From Pseudomonas tritici (lineage in GTDB: Bacteria; Pseudomonadota; Gammaproteobacteria; Pseudomonadales; Pseudomonadaceae): DNA of 64,000 nucleotides. The stretch lies in assembly GCF_014268275.3 (NCBI RefSeq), contig NZ_CP077084.1, positions 3,472,001-3,536,000 on the forward strand. The letters are read 5' to 3'. Position numbers and translations under genes: made by a program. Positions within the stretch are counted from its first letter, which is position 1. Every line of letters begins with the position of its first letter. Below are positions 62,035 through 64,000 of the stretch, piece by piece. The notes beneath the pieces are model-generated. The model was not told the origin of the DNA. It made no database searches and saw nothing but the letters and a program-made list of their open reading frames with translations.

Positions 62035-62973
62035 CTATAGATACGTGTCCGTTTGATTGGCGCGTTGTTCAGTAGAAACCTTGAACAAGGCATCAGCCAT
62101 TTCCTGAATATCCTCCCGCATCCAGAGCTTTTCCAGCCATCCCGCCGGAATACCTTGCACCCCATAATGCGCACCGGCCAATTGGCCGACGATGGCAGCG
62201 GTGGTGTCGGCGTCATCGCCCAGGTTCGCGGCTGCCAACACAGCGTCTGCGAAATTGTCTGTGTTCAGTACGCACCAAAGCGCAGCCTCCAGCGACGCCA
62301 CGGCGTAACCGGAACCGGTGACCTGCTCCCGAGTTTTGTTGCGATACTCGCCTTGGGCAATTGCCACAACCTTTGGCGCAGAAAGACCGGCGCTTGAGAC
62401 GGTCGCTAGCTGTTCCTTTGGCACCCCATTCAAGGCGTTACTGGTTGCCCGCGCGAGTACCACGCAGCACTCGATTGCCTCTTGGGCGCCATGGGTCGTA
62501 CGGGAACTTTGACGGGAAAAATCGTCGACGCGCCGAAGGTCTGGAAAGTAAAACAGCACGATCGGCGCGAGACGCATCATTGAACCGTTTCCCGCGGAAA
62601 AAGGGTCAGTAGATCCTGCAAACGGATCACCGTGCGCCTCAAAAGCCGCCAGTGCCGAACGCACGGTCATGCCGATATCAAAACAATCACCCGTGGAGCT
62701 CAAGTAGCCCCACTTCCACCAGTTCAAATACCGGCCCATCTGGTCGGCGGGATCAAACCTACCTTTACGCACCAAGCTTTCCGCCAAACACAACGCCATT
62801 GAGGTGTCGTCAGTCCATTGCCCCGGCTTCAGGGTGAACGGCCCGCCCCCCACCATATCGGTGAGCGGCGTGAATGTGCCGCGTGGCATGAATTCAACGG
62901 TAGTGCCCACTGCATCACCGCACGCCAGGCCCAATAAGCTGCCGCGATAACGATCCAAACGTGTAAGAGGCAT
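62035..62973 (-). CDS. ADP-ribosylglycohydrolase-family protein
   Basis: 312 residues. YRGSLLGLACGDAVGTTVEF at the start, GGGPFTLKPGQWTDDTSMAL (TDDT metal site) and NLGDDADTTAAIVGQLAGAH (DDADTT) with SAGNGSMMRLAPIV are the DraG/ARH metal-binding blocks. Removes ADP-ribose from proteins or small molecules using Mg2+ or Mn2+. No ADP-ribosyltransferase gene is adjacent, so the partner is unknown. Confidence 0.92.
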   Translation of the reverse strand: MPLTRLDRYRGSLLGLACGDAVGTTVEFMPRGTFTPLTDMVGGGPFTLKPGQWTDDTSMALCLAESLVRKGRFDPADQMGRYLNWWKWGYLSSTGDCFDIGMTVRSALAAFEAHGDPFAGSTDPFSAGNGSMMRLAPIVLFYFPDLRRVDDFSRQSSRTTHGAQEAIECCVVLARATSNALNGVPKEQLATVSSAGLSAPKVVAIAQGEYRNKTREQVTGSGYAVASLEAALWCVLNTDNFADAVLAAANLGDDADTTAAIVGQLAGAHYGVQGIPAGWLEKLWMREDIQEMADALFKVSTEQRANQTDTYL

Positions 62974-63008
62974 AGGTCTTCCTTGAAAAAAATGAGTCAG
63001 GCATAACT

Positions 63009-63989
63009 CTACTTGACCAACCGCTTCTCCTTGGAGGGGCGATATCCGAAATACGAGCTATAGCACTTGCTGAAATGGCTCGGTGAGACGAACCCGCACG
63101 CCACCAGCACCTCCACCTGAGACAGCTCGGTGTGTTGCAGCAACCGGCGTGCTTCGGTGACACGCAGTTCCATGTAGTAACGCTGCGGCGTGGTGCCCAG
63201 TTGTTCCTTGAACAACCGCTCAAGCTGGCGGCGGGAGCGGCCGGCGTAGACAGCCAACTGGTCGAGTTCCAGGGGCTCTTCGAGGTTGGCGTCCATGAGT
63301 TTTACGACTTCACGCAGGGGCGCGCTGACGCTGACGTTTTCGGTGGGTTTGATACGCCGGTAGCGGGATTCTTCGAAGGCCAGGATGTCTTCGATACCTT
63401 CGACCAGGGCTTTGTCGTGCAAGCCCTTGATCCAGTCCAGCGCCATATGGAAGGCGCCGGAGGGGCTTGACGCGGTGAGGCGGTCGCGGTCGATCACGTA
63501 AGGTTCGCTGGTGACGTGGGCAGCCTTGGACACTTCCGCCAAGGCCGGGCGATGTTCGGGGTGAATGGCGCAGCGATAGCCTTGCAGCAGGCCGGCGCGA
63601 CCGAGGAACCAGGCGCCGTTCCATAGGCCGGCGAGGCCTACGCCGTGTTCGGCAGCGTTGCGCAGCAGGTGGATGAAGTCTTCGCTCGCCTTGAGTTCAG
63701 TGCGAAAACCGCCGCAGATCACCAGCAACTCCAGGTCCTGCAGGGCCGCCACGTCGAGACGTGCATCGGGGCGGATCACCAGGCCCAGGTCGCTGTTGAC
63801 TTCGCCATCGTCCCAGCCGAAGGTGCGCGAAGCGAATAATTCCGGACGTAGCAGGTTGGCGGTGACGAGGGTGTCCAGGGTCTGGGTGAATGCAGGCAGG
63901 GAAAAGTGCTCAAGCAGCAAGAAGCCGACACGGGTCACCGATACTGGCTGCTGGGTTTCATTGAGGTAGCGCAGGTTCTTGCCTTTCAT
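63009..63989 (-). CDS. GlxA-type transcriptional regulator (DJ-1/PfpI-like plus AraC HTH)
   Basis: 326 residues. N-terminal DJ-1-like domain (VGFLLLEHFSLPAFTQTLDT, LVICGGFRTELKASEDFIHL, GVGLAGLWNGAWFLGRAGLL; the nucleophile Cys of DJ-1 is replaced by Asn at the LWNG turn) and a C-terminal AraC domain (LELDQLAVYAGRSRRQLERL, SQVEVLVACGFVSPSHFSKC). Family members sense amino-acid-derived or quaternary ammonium compounds. Effector unknown; target genes may lie beyond the window. Confidence 0.9.
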   Translation of the reverse strand: MKGKNLRYLNETQQPVSVTRVGFLLLEHFSLPAFTQTLDTLVTANLLRPELFASRTFGWDDGEVNSDLGLVIRPDARLDVAALQDLELLVICGGFRTELKASEDFIHLLRNAAEHGVGLAGLWNGAWFLGRAGLLQGYRCAIHPEHRPALAEVSKAAHVTSEPYVIDRDRLTASSPSGAFHMALDWIKGLHDKALVEGIEDILAFEESRYRRIKPTENVSVSAPLREVVKLMDANLEEPLELDQLAVYAGRSRRQLERLFKEQLGTTPQRYYMELRVTEARRLLQHTELSQVEVLVACGFVSPSHFSKCYSSYFGYRPSKEKRLVK

Positions 63990-64000
63990 GCCACCGCTGA

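Overview
The window looks like a chromosomal segment of a fluorescent Pseudomonas (P. fluorescens group). The basis is high GC with typical Pseudomonas codon use, the gor/galU pair, a modABC set, arsRBCH, a pst operon, a hydroxyproline catabolic cluster, and REP-type inverted repeats carrying the GGCTTGC core known from P. fluorescens genomes. Product names come from reading the proteins and recognising family motifs; no database search was run.

Layout. 1-1.9 kb: gor (cut by the window edge), galU and a small DUF2188-like gene. 2.3-10.1 kb: a complete nine-gene chaperone-usher fimbrial operon (pilin, pilin, usher, chaperone, four further subunits, tip-adhesin candidate). 10.2-14.5 kb: small lipoproteins and hypotheticals, then DNA alkylation repair (alkB, an Ada protein with an altered metal site) and a CGNR regulator. 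14.7-19.4 kb: alpha/beta hydrolase, nitronate monooxygenase, and modABC behind a ModE-like palindrome. 19.5-25.5 kb: topoisomerase IB, an ABC-F ATPase, a DUF1275 membrane protein, a lipoprotein, azlCD. 25.6-29.1 kb: arsRBCH and a LysE-type exporter. 29.1-33.8 kb: mgtA behind a leader of about 620 bases holding a proline-rich leader ORF, then a SLOG-family protein and a beta-barrel candidate. 33.9-35.9 kb: TerB-like protein, DinB protein, a GFA-like remnant, a small basic protein.

36-42.8 kb is an accessory region ending at a tRNA-Leu(TAA) gene. It holds unknown small genes, an AT-rich TPR lipoprotein, broken genes, a possible phage-lysis remnant, and an Imm11-type immunity gene with no visible toxin. 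43-50 kb: an isochorismatase-family hydrolase, then a minus-strand phosphate operon pstSCAB that continues, where phoU might be expected, into a Fic-like protein with a degenerate motif and a HAD-like protein. A polyphosphate kinase 2 gene diverges from pstS across a Pho-box-like site. 50-51.9 kb: a two-gene unit of an OlsB-like N-acyltransferase and an acyl-CoA-dehydrogenase-like protein. 52-54.4 kb: a trehalose-synthase-like GH13 enzyme with same-class REP palindromes on both sides. 54.5-61.9 kb: a hydroxyproline catabolic cluster (PAS-AraC regulator, permease, 2-epimerase, deaminase, semialdehyde dehydrogenase, FAD dehydrogenase). 62-64 kb: an ADP-ribosylglycohydrolase and a GlxA-type regulator.

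The most unusual items are the Fic-like/HAD pair at the end of the pst operon, the OlsB-like/dehydrogenase pair, the mgtA leader, and an Ada protein that keeps only one of the four N-terminal zinc cysteines.
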